A stretch of DNA of 64,000 bases from Aphelenchoides besseyi (lineage: Eukaryota; Nematoda; Chromadorea; Rhabditida; Aphelenchoididae): positions 744,001 through 808,000 of the forward strand of contig JAMPIQ010000001.1 in assembly GCA_024699855.1 (NCBI GenBank). Reading direction: 5' to 3'. The notes under the pieces were generated by a model, which had not been told where the DNA came from, did no database searches, and saw only the letters and a program-made list of their open reading frames with translations. How positions within the stretch are numbered: position 1 is the stretch's first letter; the number at the start of each line of letters is the position of its first letter. The position numbers were made by a program, and so were the translations under genes. Below, one piece after another: positions 23,993 through 34,707 of this stretch.

Positions 23993-25593
23993 TTATTCTT
24001 CTGTTTCTAATATTTGGGACATTCTTTGGTAAAAGAATCCTTCCATGCCTTCGACTAAACAGTAAATTTCATTACGAGCTCCACAGTTAAACTAACCTTC
24101 AGGAACAGGCGCTTTGGGAGCGCCCAGAGCCGAGAAAACTGCCTGCATTGCTTTGACTCCAAAATTGTGGGTAACCTGAAAATAGAAGATTGAGCATCCT
24201 ATCGAGCGTAACCTACCAAATTCAATTCAAGAAGTTGTTTTTGCAACTCTGGCGGTAACGCATTCCGATCCACGAAATCGACCAGATTTCCGTAACCCAT
24301 CTCGAGCAACGATCGGTCGCGTTCGAGCAATCCACCAAGACAGCCGAATGTCGCTAACATAAGGTCAGTGATCGCCTCCGCCATCTGATCCTCAGTTGTA
24401 AGTTGGTCAAAGTTGTCCAACAACTGAAGAACTTCAGTAGCTCGCGGAGACAATCCGTCGGCAAAAGACTTTACCAATTCATTCCGCACCCATCTCGAAT
24501 CCAAACGTTCGCCGATCGCGTTTCCAAAGTCTTCGGCCAACTTGAAAGCTTCACCTTCACAGAGCGCCGTGAAGGTAGTGGGAGATAAAGTTCGTTTGCG
24601 TCCCGACACCAAGTCGATTCCCTTGTTGCGCAGTTGGTCGCTCAGCTGTTTGTAACCACCTTTTTCCTTGGCTCTAAATGCTCATTAAACGATTCATATA
24701 AGCTAACATACTTTCTTAAAACGGCACCAAGAAGCGAAATGCCCAGATTTTCTGGTGCACTAGTTCGCCGCATAACTTCACCTACGGTGACGTCAAATTT
24801 GGTGCTGTTGTGTAGCAGAGCCAATCGACCCGGAACCTTCATGAACACTTCGTCCCTTGCAGTGTTTGATGAAGCTAAATTGAAAGATGAAATTTTCACA
24901 TTTTACAGGGATCATTCTCAAGTTTGTTTGGTCACGTGCCATTGAGGTTTGATATCAAAACACGAAGTTAGAAGCCCCAAGAAAAATGATCGATTACTCG
25001 AATTCTCATAAAAAGTGGTCATTTTTTGAGTCACTTTGTAATTTAAACCGAACATTGATTACTTACTGTTGACTGTCGATGAAGAATCCGTGTAAACGCC
25101 GCTGCCGAACGCGTTGTTTGGTGCGAAAAAAGAAGTTGGTTGCATTGGGGTCGAAGACATTGGTAGTGCGTTGTTTGCGAGTTGTTGAGTTGACAGTTGC
25201 GGTTGATATGGAGTGTACGTGTGGTTGGGCCATTGATTTGCAAATCCGTAATTCTGAAATTGAAAGTACATCAACTTGCTCTCATCTTCGAGATACCTCA
25301 AAGAATCCTGCTTGCAAGTTCGGGATGAGCGGAAACGCAGGTTGGTAGTCTGTAAATGTGGTCATTAGCTAGAACGACCTTCAAAACTTACGGCCGAGGT
25401 TTTGCGGTGTTGATTGAGTAACCGGTTGGAATGGCTGCCGATTGTAAGAGTTCTCTGTTAGAACCGTTCGCTTTGGTACGATGTTCTCTTCCTGATCAGC
25501 CGAATCACGAAGACGTTGGCAACTGTTCGCCAAGCCGGACGACGACGCGAACGGCGGGAGTTCGTCATTGTTGTCTCCGACGTTGCTGTTCAT
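23993..25593 (-). CDS. aptf: AP-2 family transcription factor
   Basis: Sequence-specific transcription factor of the TFAP2 family; C. elegans members are named aptf, and aptf-1 is known for its role in the sleep-active neuron RIS. Exon 1 starts at ATG 25593 ('MNSNVGDNNDELPPF'). A Gln/Pro/Ser/Thr/Asn-rich activation-type region follows, with a PPxY-like stretch ('NHTYTPYQPQ'). The basic DNA-binding region is intact: 'VFMKVPGRLALLHNSTKF', 'VTVGEVMRRTSAPENLGISL', 'LGAVLRKAKEKGGYKQLSDQ' and 'GIDLVSGRKRTLSPTTF'. The helix-span-helix dimerisation domain runs from 'CEGEAFKLAEDFGNAIGERL' through 'LPPELQKQLLELNL' to 'VTHNFGVKAMQAVFSALG'. A final small exon adds 'VEGMEGFFYQRMSQILETEE'. About 400 residues, all introns in frame. 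The poly(A) signal (23932-23937) lies only about 50 bases before the lipase ATG. Confidence 0.92.
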
Positions 25594-26064
25594 TTTAGTG
25601 GCGAATTTGGGACGAAACAGAGGCTGCAAATAAAAAGTTCACGATATAACACGTAAGTCGAAGTTTTCGCGCCAACACGTAGAGGTGATCTTCAAGAAAC
25701 AACCGGAAATGAGAAGTTGGCGCAGATAACAACAAAAACTAAGTGAGGGATACAATGGAATTGTTCTCACACTATCTAAGCGCCTTGTAAACAATGCCGA
25801 CAAACACGCGAAGAAAAAGAACGAAGACTCGATCGATGGTCTTTCCGCGGTTCAAAGTCTTCGGTCGACACTTCGAAAGTCGACGGCTGCTCACAAAACT
25901 GAGTTGAGCCGAACGCTTGTAAGATTGAGCGAAAAAAACGGCTCCAATCACTAGACACACGAAGAGGTGTGAAAAAGTTGCACAAAAGTGCCGCTGCTTC
26001 TACTGCGTCTAATACAATGCGAAATCGGTGGTTTCCATTCGCCATTCACACACTCGGCCTCCGA

Positions 26065-28546
26065 AGAATCACGTCTACTTCCACGCGAATCGAACCAAAT
26101 CCATGTGCTATCAGCGAATCGCCGAATGTTGCAGCGAAATGATCAACGGTAACAACTGTTGACATCGTCCATTCGAAAGATCGCTGATTTCAGACTTGAT
26201 GCTGAAGATGCAAGAGGCTGCACGAAAATGCGACTACGACGAACACACACCGGGAAATGGATTTCGGTCGTGCTTTTGAGCGAAACATTGGACGAGAACT
26301 CGTTGTTCCCGTCGCTTGACTGCGACTACTCGTTGTAACATGGGATGCTGAAGGGAATCGAGGGCTTGGATGCTTCTTGTTTCTATGGTCGTGCATTCGG
26401 TTTTCGGGTTTGTAGGTTCGAAGTCTTTGAAATTGCTTTTTTTTTGGCTTTTAGTTTGCTCCGAGCGTCACGTCGATCTTCAATGCGATTGGAATCATTT
26501 TGGCCACCTACTTGTGGTCGTGGGAAAGTGGAACGGCGGCGTTCAGTTCGCTGCTCCATTCCGGCCGCTACTTTCTGAATTCTGAAGAGCGTGCTCGACG
26601 AATCATCAAAGTGACTCGGGAAGCCGATCTGGAGTTTTGCCGCGACTTTTGGAACCTATCCGAAATCCCGCCGCCGAAACTGTTTTGTCCAACGATGGAG
26701 ATCAACAAAGTCGTTCTGATTCCGATGGACGATCCGATCCGATTGGATGGAAGAGATGGGCGGCCAGTTGAAATCCCTGAACCGAGTGCTCATGGACCAT
26801 CAACTCCGATACAAGTGCGCATCCTGTCGGCAACAAGTCGTGAAGGATTGGTAGGTCACGTGAATTGAATGCCTCTGATCGTTGAGATGTTTAGTCGTCC
26901 ACAAAATCAACGAAGCCACTTTCCTCCAATCTATTGCTTCATTGTCACGGCGAAGGTTGGAAGAGCGGTAAACACATAAAAACGCGAGCTGCTTCTTTTA
27001 GGTTATGTAGCAACATCGTCAAAATCGCAGAAACATATTTACGGTTGTGGGCAAAGTATCTGGACTGCCCGATTGTGTCGGTGGATTACTCGCTGGCTCC
27101 TCAATTCCCATTTCCACTTCCCACCGAAGACGTGCTCTACGCTTATGCCTGGATTCTGAAGAATCCTGAGAAGTTTGGATGGGACGGCAAAAAACTTTCG
27201 ATGGTCGGAGATTCGGCCGGTGGTAATCTGATCGTTTCGGTTGCTCTTCGTTTGGCTCAATTGAAAGCCGCGAGAATGCCGGACGGTTTGATTCCAAGTA
27301 CTTTGCTTTCTTTATGATCTTTTGAAGTTGGCATTTATAGTATCTTCCTTCGCCATCGCGGGTACTCAGTTTCACGGATCCGCTTCTTCACATGAGGATT
27401 GTTATTCGTTGTGCTGCTGCGTACACAGATTGCTGTACAAATGGAACTATATCGGAACTCACAAGCAACAGTTTGATCAGTCAACGAGGACACAAATCGT
27501 TGTTGGAATATGTCGACGAAGTTGAAGCAAAACACTTGATCGATTCAGCGGACTGCAACGTCTGTTTTACCTTTGTCTTTTTGTACCATTTGCTTTATTT
27601 TTGTTTGAAAGTCAGTCGATTCTTTCGTTGATAAATTTGTCGAATATGAGCGTTCCATTCAGTCCGTTGAATGGCCACACCTTGGTTGCGACAAAGAACC
27701 GTTCAACAGACGACGAAGCAACGCGAGAAGGCGAACCGAAGAGCCTAAATAACTCAATTGACGAAACCAATACGAAAGAATCTGAAGAGCAACGTGGAGA
27801 AAACGAAAAATGCGACCGTTTACGTTAGTCGAAATCCATCGTACCTTTCGCTCTCCACGTGCAACTACGATCAAACATTGATCGACTACCTGCAAAGCCA
27901 TCCGCTAACGAAAACGTATGTTTCGTCCAGAAGTTCTTTCGGACTGCTTCTTTCAGCATGAGCAACCTTGCGGCTGATGACAATGTTTTCGAGAGAGAAA
28001 ACGGTCAAAATGCCGCCGAAGTGAATGCAGGACGGCGACTATTTCACTGCACGACTCCGGTACGCAATTGCGATCCACGAACTCGCACCTGCAGTACTCC
28101 GAAATTGACTCGTGCTGCACAGAAGGTGGTTTAGTCGAGTATTCGACGTAGTAAAGATAGTGATTTTAGGAAGCAGAGAAAGTTAAAACTTCGCTTAGCG
28201 AGCTGCTCGAATTGAATCTGCCACGAGACTGTTTGATTTCGCCCATGTACACTCCCGACGAGTTGCTCCGCGAACTTCCGACTTGTCGTTTCATTGTAAG
28301 CGAACGATTTTGAACGTACAATTTTCGAGTTTAGTCGTGCCATCTGGATCCATTGTTGGACGATACGATCACGTTTGCAAAGAAACCTCGAAATGCCGGC
28401 GTTCGAGTCGCCGGTTTTCAACGAACGAAGGGTTCATGAAGTTTTACGGGTCGACCCCGAACTGCCTTCAACTTCTTCGGCCGAACACGACGATCCTGAT
28501 AAAAGCTATTGATTATGTTTCCAAGCTTCAAGTTCTTTGTCTATGA
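26065..28546 (+). pseudogene. Hormone-sensitive-lipase-like pseudogene (right arm)
   Basis: Same gene as at 21186-23882, on the plus strand. It lacks the first exon because the repeat edge cuts it. It keeps GDSAGG (about 27206-27223), 'DYSLAPQFPFPLP' and the PSPSR/TDPLL block, and shares the frame slips after GNGFRS, near TSSKS and at GLIP, plus HGEG for HGGG (about 26945). Here the frame is open past the nucleophile ('RLAQLKAARMPDGLIP'), where the left copy stops. Private lesions are an extra A at about 27806-27810 (giving 'ENEKCDRLR*') and extra T bases at about 28415-28418 and 28442-28445 that break the region of the catalytic His. With no promoter and multiple breaks it is clearly dead. 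Confidence 0.8.
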
Positions 28547-28690
28547 GTAAACTTTTCGAAAGAAACCACAGCGAATTGTAAAAGAAATAAAATTCACAAC
28601 TTTAACCGCTTCGTTAATCGAATAGAAGAACTCAGTCTCTTAGGCGTTTCAGAGCAACAGAATCGAATTCTTGGGTTACGGTTGTCGGCG

Positions 28691-28915
28691 ATGAAAAGCG
28701 ATCGTCGAAGTTCAATTATGCGTCGATTTCTTTGGCTGATGTACTCGGTACCGTGTTGTCTCTTGTTTATCCTCGTGCTTTCATCGACGATGGTTTACGT
28801 CGACATATCAGCGCTTAATCGTCCGAAGGTTCGTCTCGGCTCTCTTCCCCAAAACTCTACCAATGTCTTGCGGCAATCGTTGTTTTCGACTGCCAAGCAA
28901 AAATACGTACCTTGA
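28691..28915 (+). CDS. Short type II membrane peptide (right-arm copy)
   Basis: Counterpart of 20817-21041, from ATG at 28691, 74 codons. Its membrane segment differs from the left copy at four places ('LMYSVPCCLLFILVLSSTMV' here), while the rest of the peptide is identical. The frame is intact in both arms, but no downstream catalytic exons were found. The upstream sequence contains the CCACAGCGAATT motif also found beyond the short AP-2-like genes. Unrecognised; it could be a decayed glycosyltransferase 5' exon. Confidence 0.4.
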   Translation: MKSDRRSSIMRRFLWLMYSVPCCLLFILVLSSTMVYVDISALNRPKVRLGSLPQNSTNVLRQSLFSTAKQKYVP

Positions 28916-29333
28916 AACCACCGAATACCGACGGCGTTAGCTGTGGGTGATTAGCGAAAACTGTTGTTTTTGCGCGCCGTTCACGAGGCGTCACCGATTG
29001 TCGCATCACACTTCCTAAGGGCAGAATTCAAACGACTCGCTGATTTGCACAATCACCATTCTTTGTTTCTTCGAAAGTAGGAGTCTGGGCCAATGACCTT
29101 GTTGTCGGCGCTCCTCCCACGATCGCTCACTCATCCACGCCCTTTGATTTGGATATTGAAGGAACAAAGCCACTCAGAACAAATCGTTCAGTCGGTGATT
29201 ATTCTCTGGAATTGGCTCAGAGAGGTTTACGTTTGTAGTGCAAAAATCGTGTTGGCGCGAAAACTCCGACTTACGTGTTATGTCGTGAACTTTTTATTTG
29301 CAGCCTCTGTTTCATTCCAAACTCGCCACCAAA

Positions 29334-29859
29334 ATGAACACCAACGTCCGAGACACCGGCTTCGCAGGTCTTCCTGAAAGTTAGTTTGGCAGTCGAGTTC
29401 GTAATGAAATTTCATGTTTAGTCGAAGGCATGCGATATGCCGACGTTTTCAACTTGTTTAGGGTTGAAATATTTCCGCTCAATGAATTCCGAAGCGAATT
29501 GCGTCGCTCCTTTCAACCCAACCTTCCCATGTATTCTGACTTGATCAGCAGAGTACGCGGACGTCGATCTCGACACGATACACTGTCTGCAGTTATCGAC
29601 GATGTGTTCGAAGTCTTTTGCCCAATAGTACTCCATATCCTCTGCAAGGCGGAACGTTCGTTACATTCCAACAACGACGAGGAACACATGAACAGCGAGC
29701 TGCCGAAAAGTTTGCTAGATAAATTTCGGGATTTCAACATGGTAATCGAACTTCAGTTGAACGTTTATTCATGATTTGCAGGCCACGCACAATGTGGGAA
29801 TTCGCGCTTTGATAGCGTACTTACGTCATGAGAGTTGGCCGAAAGCGGCCGGCGCTTAA
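29334..29859 (+). CDS. AP-2-like protein with dimerisation domain only (right-arm copy)
   Basis: Right-arm counterpart of 19875-20400. It has the same three-exon plan from ATG at 29334 ('MNTNVRDTGFAGLPE'), an exon 2 from 'VEGMRYADVFNLFRVEIFPL' to 'LPKSLLDKFRDFNM', and exon 3 'ATHNVGIRALIAYLRHESW', with TAA at 29857-29859. All splice sites and the frame are intact. Exon 2 differs from the left copy at roughly 24 bases, about 20 of them changing the amino acid (for example F to R, I to S, M-D to R-V), while flanking DNA is nearly identical. No DNA-binding region. Its persistence as an open frame beside a broken lipase suggests it is still under selection; role unknown. Confidence 0.68.
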
Positions 29860-31272
29860 ACCTTCACCGAATGTCGCATTGTTGTTCGCCGCAAGCTCAA
29901 TGGACCCACGTTACTATTCATCTCATTCTCGTTAGTGATTGTTTTTAGCTGACTTGAACTTTTTATTATGTTTTTATGCCAATAAACAGATGCTTGCTGA
30001 TTGTTGTTCGACAAGTACAGACGTTTCGAACGAAACCACAGCGAATTTAAACAAGCTGAATTGATGTTAGAGTCAACTCACAAATGTCTGGAAACAGTGA
30101 GCTCCGATATTTCGACACAATACGCACTTCTATGTTCGAAGAGTAATCGTCGTTGTCTTTGAATATGTTTGATGAATGTACTGAACCTTGATTGTTAATA
30201 ATCTAGCAAATGTTGTAAAACAATAAAAAGATTCTAAAAGTGACAATGTGTAGATTAAGAAGCTCAAGTTATTGCAGCAAGAAGAGAATGAATGAGCGAA
30301 ACCTTGGAGAGGATGTCAACTCGGAACGGTGTTTAAGTGATAAAATCAATTTCATACGACCACACAACAAAAAATTCGATCGCACCTTAAAATATCGTAT
30401 TTTTGGGCACTTACTTTACATAAGGGCTATTTTTCTAAAAAACCGCTGAACCAATTGCTCTAATTTTCCCTATTCAATTTCTTATTAGATTCTGCTGTTA
30501 GTGTATTTTTATTTGACGTTAAAATGATGGGAACGATTTAATGCATATCTTGTTTTATTATCAAGGGGATCTAATTTCGCTGTTCGAGTTCGCCTGTATA
30601 GGTTGATCCTTCGAAGCAATGCTTCACGTTACCGGCAGTCCTGCAATTGGGACTATTGTAACGGAAATGAAGATAGAAGATGTGACAACTTACAATCGAG
30701 TTTCGTTAGTCGGCGCGCTGGTGTATTCAGGAAGTTAGTTGGTCAAATAATCGAAGCAACCCTTCTCATGATTTTCGCTAGAGGCCAACACAATCCAAAG
30801 TGAGTAATAATGCTCATGACATTAACAAATTTTCAGGTCCTTCGAATTCATTTCTTGAATATCAAGGCTGTGTTATGCGATTCTATTGGTGAGAGTTCGA
30901 TCACTACTCCTAGGGTTGAATTTTGGTCCCAAATAAAACATTATGCCGACTATCGACAAGCGTAGTGATTTTGAGATCTTCACCGTTTGGCGAGGAGATT
31001 AGAGACTTTCAGTTACTCAATTGCTTTTGTCGTAAACAAACCTTTGAAATGATTTTCTTTTGAACTTTCAATCCTCGACTTAGAGTCACAAAGACAACCG
31101 GCAAATTTCATGTCTTCATTTTCGGTTTGGAGACTGTTGAACACATTGCTAGAATCTCGTAGGCATCAACTATATCAACATACGACCACTCACTATCGAA
31201 CTATCACAAATTAGTATGATCGGAAATCACTTAATCTTGTGATCACAATTTTGATTGTAGCTTTTGATATCG

Positions 31273-33282
31273 ATCTTAATAACTGTAAATTTCATGAATA
31301 ATGCGGTCCTAAACATAGTCGAAGCAAATGAGCCGAAAATTTTAACCATCAGACATTAAAGTCCGAGAGAAGTCAACTTCCATTGTCTACAACTCGAAGA
31401 CCAGTGACTGTATAAGCTTGTAGTTAACAAAACAACAATAAACACTATTGCACTCTAAACCCTGTGAATATCAGCGAAATCCGATCAGCCAATGAGCTAC
31501 AATACGCAACACCCCTCATTCCCTTGTATAACCCGTCCATCGCCCAAATCGATGTATCTTGGAAATTCTGGCAACAACTAGTGCTCAAATTGTTTTAACA
31601 AATAGCTTAAAGGTTTAGCTATTCAAGGTGTTCAAACTCGTAGCTACCGGATAACTGGAAGAGAAGTGAGAGCACTTCAAAGTCAGAAGATTTGTCAAAA
31701 ATCGTCCAAAATTGCAAAAGTTTGTGGAGCTCTTCTCACTAAAAATGGATAGCTGTAATTTGGCACACTTCTTATGGAGCTTAAAAGATTATAATTCTAG
31801 GAATTTCGAGAGCTGAGGTTGATCGAGAGCAGAATTGGAATCTAAAACACACTCAAAAACTGAGTCTTGTGAACTTGACTATAACAACGATATTAGTTGG
31901 TCTCAATCGCTGTAATTTGCGGGACAACTACACAATATTGGATTAGTTTGTGGTGGTTACTGCATGTTAATCGATTTAATGCTTGCAGAAATCGAACCTC
32001 ACGTCTACGGCTTGAGATAAGGAAAAGTAAGAAGCACAATTGCTTTCATATCTCAACTTCTAGTCGTCAAATGTTAATGAACTTCCAGCCACGTTGAATC
32101 AGTCAATATCTTAACATCTAGAGTTCTGATCAAACGTTTTTAGTGGCCATCAAAAACACTCTCCAAGTGATTGGTTCATTGATCGAAAATTCGAAATCCC
32201 TACGTGAAAAAAGCAACCGGATCTTCAGGTCATTTTACTCGAAGTTTTACGGGTAGCTGCTACTACCTCTGATCGCTGATCGTGTCAACCTGTTGGGTCG
32301 GATGTAAACCCGAAAAAGCAGTCGATTCGACCATTTTACTCGCTCCTTCTTTTCTCCATTTGCTCTTGAATTCTGTTCAGTGGATCAGAGTACAGATTTT
32401 TTACTGTCTAGTTTTCGATTGGGACTGGAAGGGATAATGGAATTGATGATTGTAGTGTATTCGAAGGATGTTATTAGCGAGCATTCAGGCAACCCTCCTG
32501 TAGTGAGATCGATTTTGTTGTTCTTCATTTGCGACTGCTTCCAAGGAATCTCAAGTGAACGTCACAGCATCTAGCCACTTGTTTTCAACCTCTGGTCATT
32601 AAAAACCATCACACCACTCCAAGTTTCTGCATTCAATAGTTCAAACAGAAGCTACTCCAGTTTTGCCATCGTATATTCTGGAATGCGATCACTGCGAGTT
32701 TATAAGCAATGCCCAACGATGGTCATTCGTGTTGTTTAGGCGCAAAGAAAAATTTAAATGGCGTGCCAACCAGCTTCGCGCAGTAAAAGACGGAGCTACC
32801 TCGTTTCGTGATCGGGCGCCATGGCCGTTCAGATGGTCAGTTGCCGTTTTTCTTCATGACCAAGCAACCGCTTGCCATCTCTTCCTCCGCTTTGTTCTAA
32901 TCTCCGTCGTTTTGATTTCGTTTACCCAACGATTTCTCCTGCTTGCTTAATCTGAAGTTTACAGTCACCTATCCAGTGGTCATCCGAAGCTTTAATCTTG
33001 ATTGCCTCATGTCGCTTTTCTCCGCGTTGGTCAAGAATTGTGTTCACTGTTGTTGTGTTGTTGCAGCTTGTTGTTATGCTTTCTTCCCATTTCCTACGCA
33101 TTTCAATTTGTTGTTTGAGTTCGTTAAGCCAAGCTTGAGAATAACTCTACGACTGTCGTTGTCATCATTCTTTTTGCTAACAGAGATCGAAGAAAATTTG
33201 GGGACTTCGATTTGAATGAATCTTAGATATCTTGTAAGAGAGTGTTATCCACTTATTCGCTTGGAGTTTCGTGATCTTGTCT
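31273..33282. other. Intergenic region outside the right arm
   Basis: Contains the dispersed repeat at 31350-31880. Short plus-strand frames at 32380-33215 are hydrophobic and Phe/Leu-rich but have no recognisable domain or splice-linked continuation. No gene is supported. Confidence 0.5.
31350..31880. repeat. Dispersed repeat, copy A
   Basis: Aligns along about 530 bases with 53385-53930 in the same orientation, with scattered substitutions and small indels. Well-conserved blocks include CATTCCCTTGTATAACCCG, GTCCATCGCCCAAATCGATG and AGTCAGAAGATTTGTCAAAA. It has no long open frame and no obvious terminal repeats, so it may be a non-autonomous element or a structured transcript. Confidence 0.75.
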
Positions 33283-34025
33283 AGCGAACTGAACGCCGCC
33301 GTTCCACTTTCCCACGACCACGAGTAGGTGGCCAAAATGATTCCAATCACATTGAAGATCGACGTGGCGCTCGGAGCAAACTAAAAGCCAAAAAGAAAAG
33401 CAATTTCAAAGACTTCGAACCTACAAACCCGAAAACCGAATGCACGACCATAGAAACAAGAAGCATCCAAGCCCTCGATTCCCTTCAGCATACCATGATA
33501 CAACGAGTAGTCGCAGTCAAGCGACGGGAACAACGAGTTCTCGTCCAATGTTTCGCTCAAAAGCACGACCGAAATCCATTTCCCGGTGTGTGTTCGTCGT
33601 AATCGCACTTTCGTGCAGCTTCTTGCATCTTCAGCATCAAATCTGAAATCAGCGATCTTTCGAATGGACGATGTCAACAGTTGTTACCGTTGATCATTTC
33701 GCTGCAACATTCGGCGATTCGCTGATAGCATATGGATTTGGTTCGATTCGCGTCGAAGTAGACGTGATTCTCGTCGGCCAGCGAAACCCCATGAAGTCAT
33801 TTCGAACACGAGGAAATCAGATTACCAGTTTGAGCAAACGGAAAACTCCATCACGCTCCACGAGCATTCGCGGTTCAACTTTGCGCAAACGACCGTTAAA
33901 ATGGCGTTGCGATGAGTTTCCGTGTGCATCGAGTCGGCTGGAACACACAAACGTATGATAAACCGGCGGATGCTCATGACGCCCCATTGCATTTCGTTTG
34001 AACGGCTTCGAATATCAAACAACAA
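33283..34025 (-). pseudogene. Lipase 5' fragment (third copy)
   Basis: Nearly identical to about 23173-23890: the N-terminal exons of the hormone-sensitive-lipase-like gene, from the first exon ('MLFDIRSRSNEMQW'-type start near 34025) to the SVTSIFN region. The copy stops abruptly at 33283, before the catalytic core. It keeps the same frame slip after the GNGF block. It lies directly downstream of a short AP-2-like gene, repeating the AP-2-then-lipase order of the main locus. Confidence 0.75.
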
Positions 34026-34166
34026 TCATCAAGCATCTGTTTATTGGTATAAAAACATAATAAAAAGTTCAGGTCAGCTAAAAACCATCACCAACGAGAA
34101 TGAGATAAATAGTAACGTGGGTCCATTGAGCTTGCGGCGAACAACAATGCGACATTCTGGGAAGGT

Positions 34167-34707
34167 TTAAGCGCTGGTCTGTTTCGGCTCACTCATATGA
34201 TCAAGGACAGTTTTCAAGATAAGGATTCTAAAGTTGCGCATGGCCTACAAATCATGAATGAACGTTCAACTGAACTTCAATTACCATGTTGAAATCCCGA
34301 AGTTTATCTTGCAAAATTTTCGGCAGCTCGCTGTTCATGTGTTCCTTGTGGTAGTTAAATTGTAACAAACGTTGTACCTTCAACAACTGATCCTTGTCGA
34401 GGATTTGGTACATTTCTTGGCTAACAACATCCAAGAATTCTGCGACAACTGAAGATTTTCCATCGGGTCCAGATTGGCATTCGTCCATTCTGCGGAACAA
34501 GTGGAAATACACGGGAAGATTGCGTCGAACAGAGCGACACAATTCCCTTTCAATTTCCCTGATCGGAAGTTGTTCAAACATAATCATGTTGAAATCGTCG
34601 GCCAATTGCATGGCTTCCACTAAACATGAAATTTCATTACGAATTAGAATGTCGAACTAACTTTCAGGAAGACCTGCGAAGCCGGTGTCTCGGACGTTGC
34701 TGTTCAT
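34167..34707 (-). CDS. AP-2-like protein with dimerisation domain only (third copy, diverged)
   Basis: About 152 residues in three exons from ATG at 34705-34707 ('MNSNVRDTGFAGLPE'). Exon 2 starts 'VEAMQLADDFNMIMFEQLPI' and ends 'LPKILQDKLRDFNM'. Exon 3 is 'AMRNFRILILKTVLDHMSEP...', with TAA at 34167-34169. Exon 2 matches the AP-2 dimerisation helix better than the arm copies do ('EAMQLADDF' against 'EAFKLAEDF' in AP-2; 'IERELCRSV' against 'VRNELVKSF'). Untranslated regions, introns and exon 1 are almost identical to the arm copies, while most of exon 2 and exon 3 are strongly different yet stay in frame. That pattern points to a functional, fast-changing protein. It lacks a DNA-binding region. 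Confidence 0.68.

Larger units (their letters stand above)
23662..26064. other. Spacer between the inverted-repeat arms
   Basis: This 2.4 kb single-copy core holds the AP-2 gene (23993-25593), the first exon of the left lipase pseudogene and the AP-2 5' flank. About 60 bases upstream of the AP-2 start (near 25620-25675) match the equivalent position upstream of the short AP-2-like genes; the rest of the flank does not. At 25776-26045 there are overlapping minus-strand frames, one with a hydrophobic run 'MCLVIGAVFFAQSYKRS', that I cannot assign. Confidence 0.7.
26065..31272. repeat. Right arm of large inverted repeat
   Basis: Reverse complement of 18462-23661, with most stretches identical or nearly so. 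The inner edge lies inside the lipase N-terminal coding region (AAGAATCACGTCTACTTC at 26064 onward), so this copy has lost the first lipase exon and promoter. The outer edge is at GATATCG, 31272. Private differences show it is not a mere mirror of the left arm. Confidence 0.95.

Noticed and set aside
21186..28546. Functional hormone-sensitive lipases in the arms
   Set aside because: Several frame slips, a changed oxyanion motif and, on the right, loss of the first exon make function unlikely despite intact GDSAGG.
18462..31272. The palindrome as a pure assembly mirror
   Set aside because: Private indels, a selectively diverged exon and a unique 2.4 kb spacer argue for real separate arms, though long reads should confirm.
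18462..31272. Terminal repeats of one giant transposon
   Set aside because: No transposase, integrase or target-site duplication was seen at 18462 or 31272.
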